Shown: piece by piece, positions 6,889 through 8,020 of the stretch | Numbering within the stretch: position 1 is the stretch's first letter | Layout: each line of letters opens with the position of its first letter | Source of the DNA: Thermoplasmata archaeon | Lineage (GTDB): Archaea; Thermoplasmatota; Thermoplasmata; UBA184 | Reading direction: 5' to 3' | Assembly (NCBI GenBank): GCA_021826525.1 | Contig: JAKAZU010000038.1 | Location: 1-8,020 of the forward strand | DNA: 8,020 bases | Notes under the pieces: model-generated | What the model saw: the letters and a program-made list of their open reading frames with translations, nothing else | Database searches by the model: none | What the model was told of the DNA's origin: nothing | Made by a program: the position numbers and the translations under genes

Positions 6889-8020
6889 ATGGCCGGAACC
6901 TACTCGCGCGCGACCCAGGTGCTGGTGATCGGGGGTGGTCCGGCGGGATACATGGCCGCGATCCGAGCGGGACAGCTGGGACTCAAGGTCCTCCTGGTGG
7001 AGCGCCAGTTCCTCGGCGGGGAATGCCTCAATCGGGGATGCATCCCATCGAAGGCCTTGATCCACGCCTCGGAACTCTACCACCGTCTCGTCACCGAGGG
7101 CCCGGAGATCGGCGTGACCGCCGGATCGGCCCGGTTCGATCTCACGACCGCGATGCGCTGGAAGGATTCGGTCGTCGCCAAGGAGCGCCAGGGCGTCGCC
7201 ACCTTGCTCAAGGCGGCCGGCGTGAGCGTCCTAGTCGGCGGGGCCAAGTTCACCGGCCCGAAGTCCGCGGAGTTCCAGGCGCCCGACGGCGGCTCCGAGC
7301 GGATCGATTTCGACAGCGCGATCGTCGCCACCGGCGCCGTCCCGGTCACGATCCCGGGCTTCGAGACCGACGGGAAGCGGGTCATCAACTCCTGGGAGTT
7401 GCTCTCGCTGACCCAGCTGCCGAAGTCCCTCCTCGTCCTGGGGGGAGGAGTCAGCGGCTGCGAGCTCGGCGAGTTCATGGCCCGGGTCGGGGTCTCCGTG
7501 ACGATCGTCGAGCTGATGCCTCAGATCCTCCCCGGCCTCGACGCCGATCTCGCCCGGGAGCTCTCGAAGACCCTCGAAAAGTGGGGCGTCGGCGTGCGAG
7601 TGGCCACCAAGGCCGTCCAGCTCGATCGGTCCGGCCCGGTGCTCGCGCTGACCGTGGAGGGCGCGAACGGCCGCGAGACCCTGAGCGCCGAGACGTTGTT
7701 CGTGACGGTCGGCAAGCGGGCCGACAGCGCCCACCTCGGTCTCGACGATGCCGGTGTGCAGTTCGATCCCAAGAGCGGGTTCATCGCCGTCAACGATCGG
7801 ATGCAGACCAACGTTCCCCACATCTACGCGGCCGGCGACGTCTGCCGGCCCCCGATGCTGGCTCACAAGGCCTACCGCGAAGGGATCGTGGCGGCGGAGG
7901 TCATCGCCGGCCGTACGACCCGGTTCGACTTCCAAGCGATCCCGTCGGTCGTCTTCACGACGCCCGAGCTCGCATCGGTCGGCCTGACGCTCGCCGAGGC
8001 CCAGAAGCAAGGACGGTCGG
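6889..8020 (+). CDS. lpdA: Dihydrolipoamide dehydrogenase (E3), C-terminus beyond window
   Basis: Flavoprotein that reoxidises the E2 dihydrolipoyl arm, passing electrons through a disulfide and FAD to NAD+. Reading from the ATG at 6889 gives 377 residues open to the window edge; the family is usually about 460-475, so the C-terminal dimer domain with its active-site histidine lies outside. Visible parts: FAD dinucleotide fold IGGGPAGYMAAIRAGQLG (14-31); redox disulfide C46/C51 in GGECLNRGCIPSK (43-55); ATGAVP (147-152); NAD-binding fold GGGVSGCELG (185-194); and the second FAD motif IYAAGDV with D317. The NAD fold has Val-Ser where many relatives have Tyr-Ile. The start is 5 bases after the TAA of the second E1-alpha and has an SD-like site. 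It is the last visible gene of the operon; mercuric or glutathione reductase is unlikely given the context. Confidence 0.94.
   Translation, partial: MAGTYSRATQVLVIGGGPAGYMAAIRAGQLGLKVLLVERQFLGGECLNRGCIPSKALIHASELYHRLVTEGPEIGVTAGSARFDLTTAMRWKDSVVAKERQGVATLLKAAGVSVLVGGAKFTGPKSAEFQAPDGGSERIDFDSAIVATGAVPVTIPGFETDGKRVINSWELLSLTQLPKSLLVLGGGVSGCELGEFMARVGVSVTIVELMPQILPGLDADLARELSKTLEKWGVGVRVATKAVQLDRSGPVLALTVEGANGRETLSAETLFVTVGKRADSAHLGLDDAGVQFDPKSGFIAVNDRMQTNVPHIYAAGDVCRPPMLAHKAYREGIVAAEVIAGRTTRFDFQAIPSVVFTTPELASVGLTLAEAQKQGRS

Overview
The window is dense, GC-rich coding DNA. It holds two divergent gene clusters that read away from a 227-base intergenic region at 2265-2491. The lead gene on each side has an archaeal TATA-like element about 35-45 bases before its start codon and no clear Shine-Dalgarno (SD) site. 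Several internal genes have strong or recognisable SD sites or 4-base stop/start overlaps. Together with the protein sequences, this suggests a high-GC archaeon; a Thermoplasmatota-like lineage is my best but unproven guess. No RNA genes, mobile elements, CRISPR arrays or long repeats were seen.

Left side (minus strand, 1-2264): an ABC-2 type exporter. An ATPase (1281-2264) is followed directly by a permease (471-1280) and then by a second, different permease (1-467) that runs off the left edge. The genes are packed with 0 and 3 bases between them. The layout suggests one ATPase serving two permease subunits. The cargo cannot be read from the sequence.

Right side (plus strand, 2492-8020): an operon for a lipoate-dependent 2-oxoacid dehydrogenase complex, with signatures closest to the branched-chain (BCKDH) type. 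The order is E1-alpha, E1-beta, E2, a second complete E1-alpha, then E3 (dihydrolipoamide dehydrogenase, cut by the right edge). E1 and ThDP decarboxylate a 2-oxoacid and load the acyl group on the E2 lipoyl arm. E2 passes the acyl group to CoA, and E3 reoxidises the lipoyl group with FAD and NAD+.

The main point of interest is the two E1-alpha genes with a single E1-beta. The paralogues align without gaps over more than 200 residues, both keep the ThDP/Mg motif, and the second differs at several positions that line the cofactor pocket in characterised relatives. This could be one complex with two interchangeable alpha subunits (dual substrate range), a mixed alpha/alpha-prime E1, or a catalytically altered alpha subunit.
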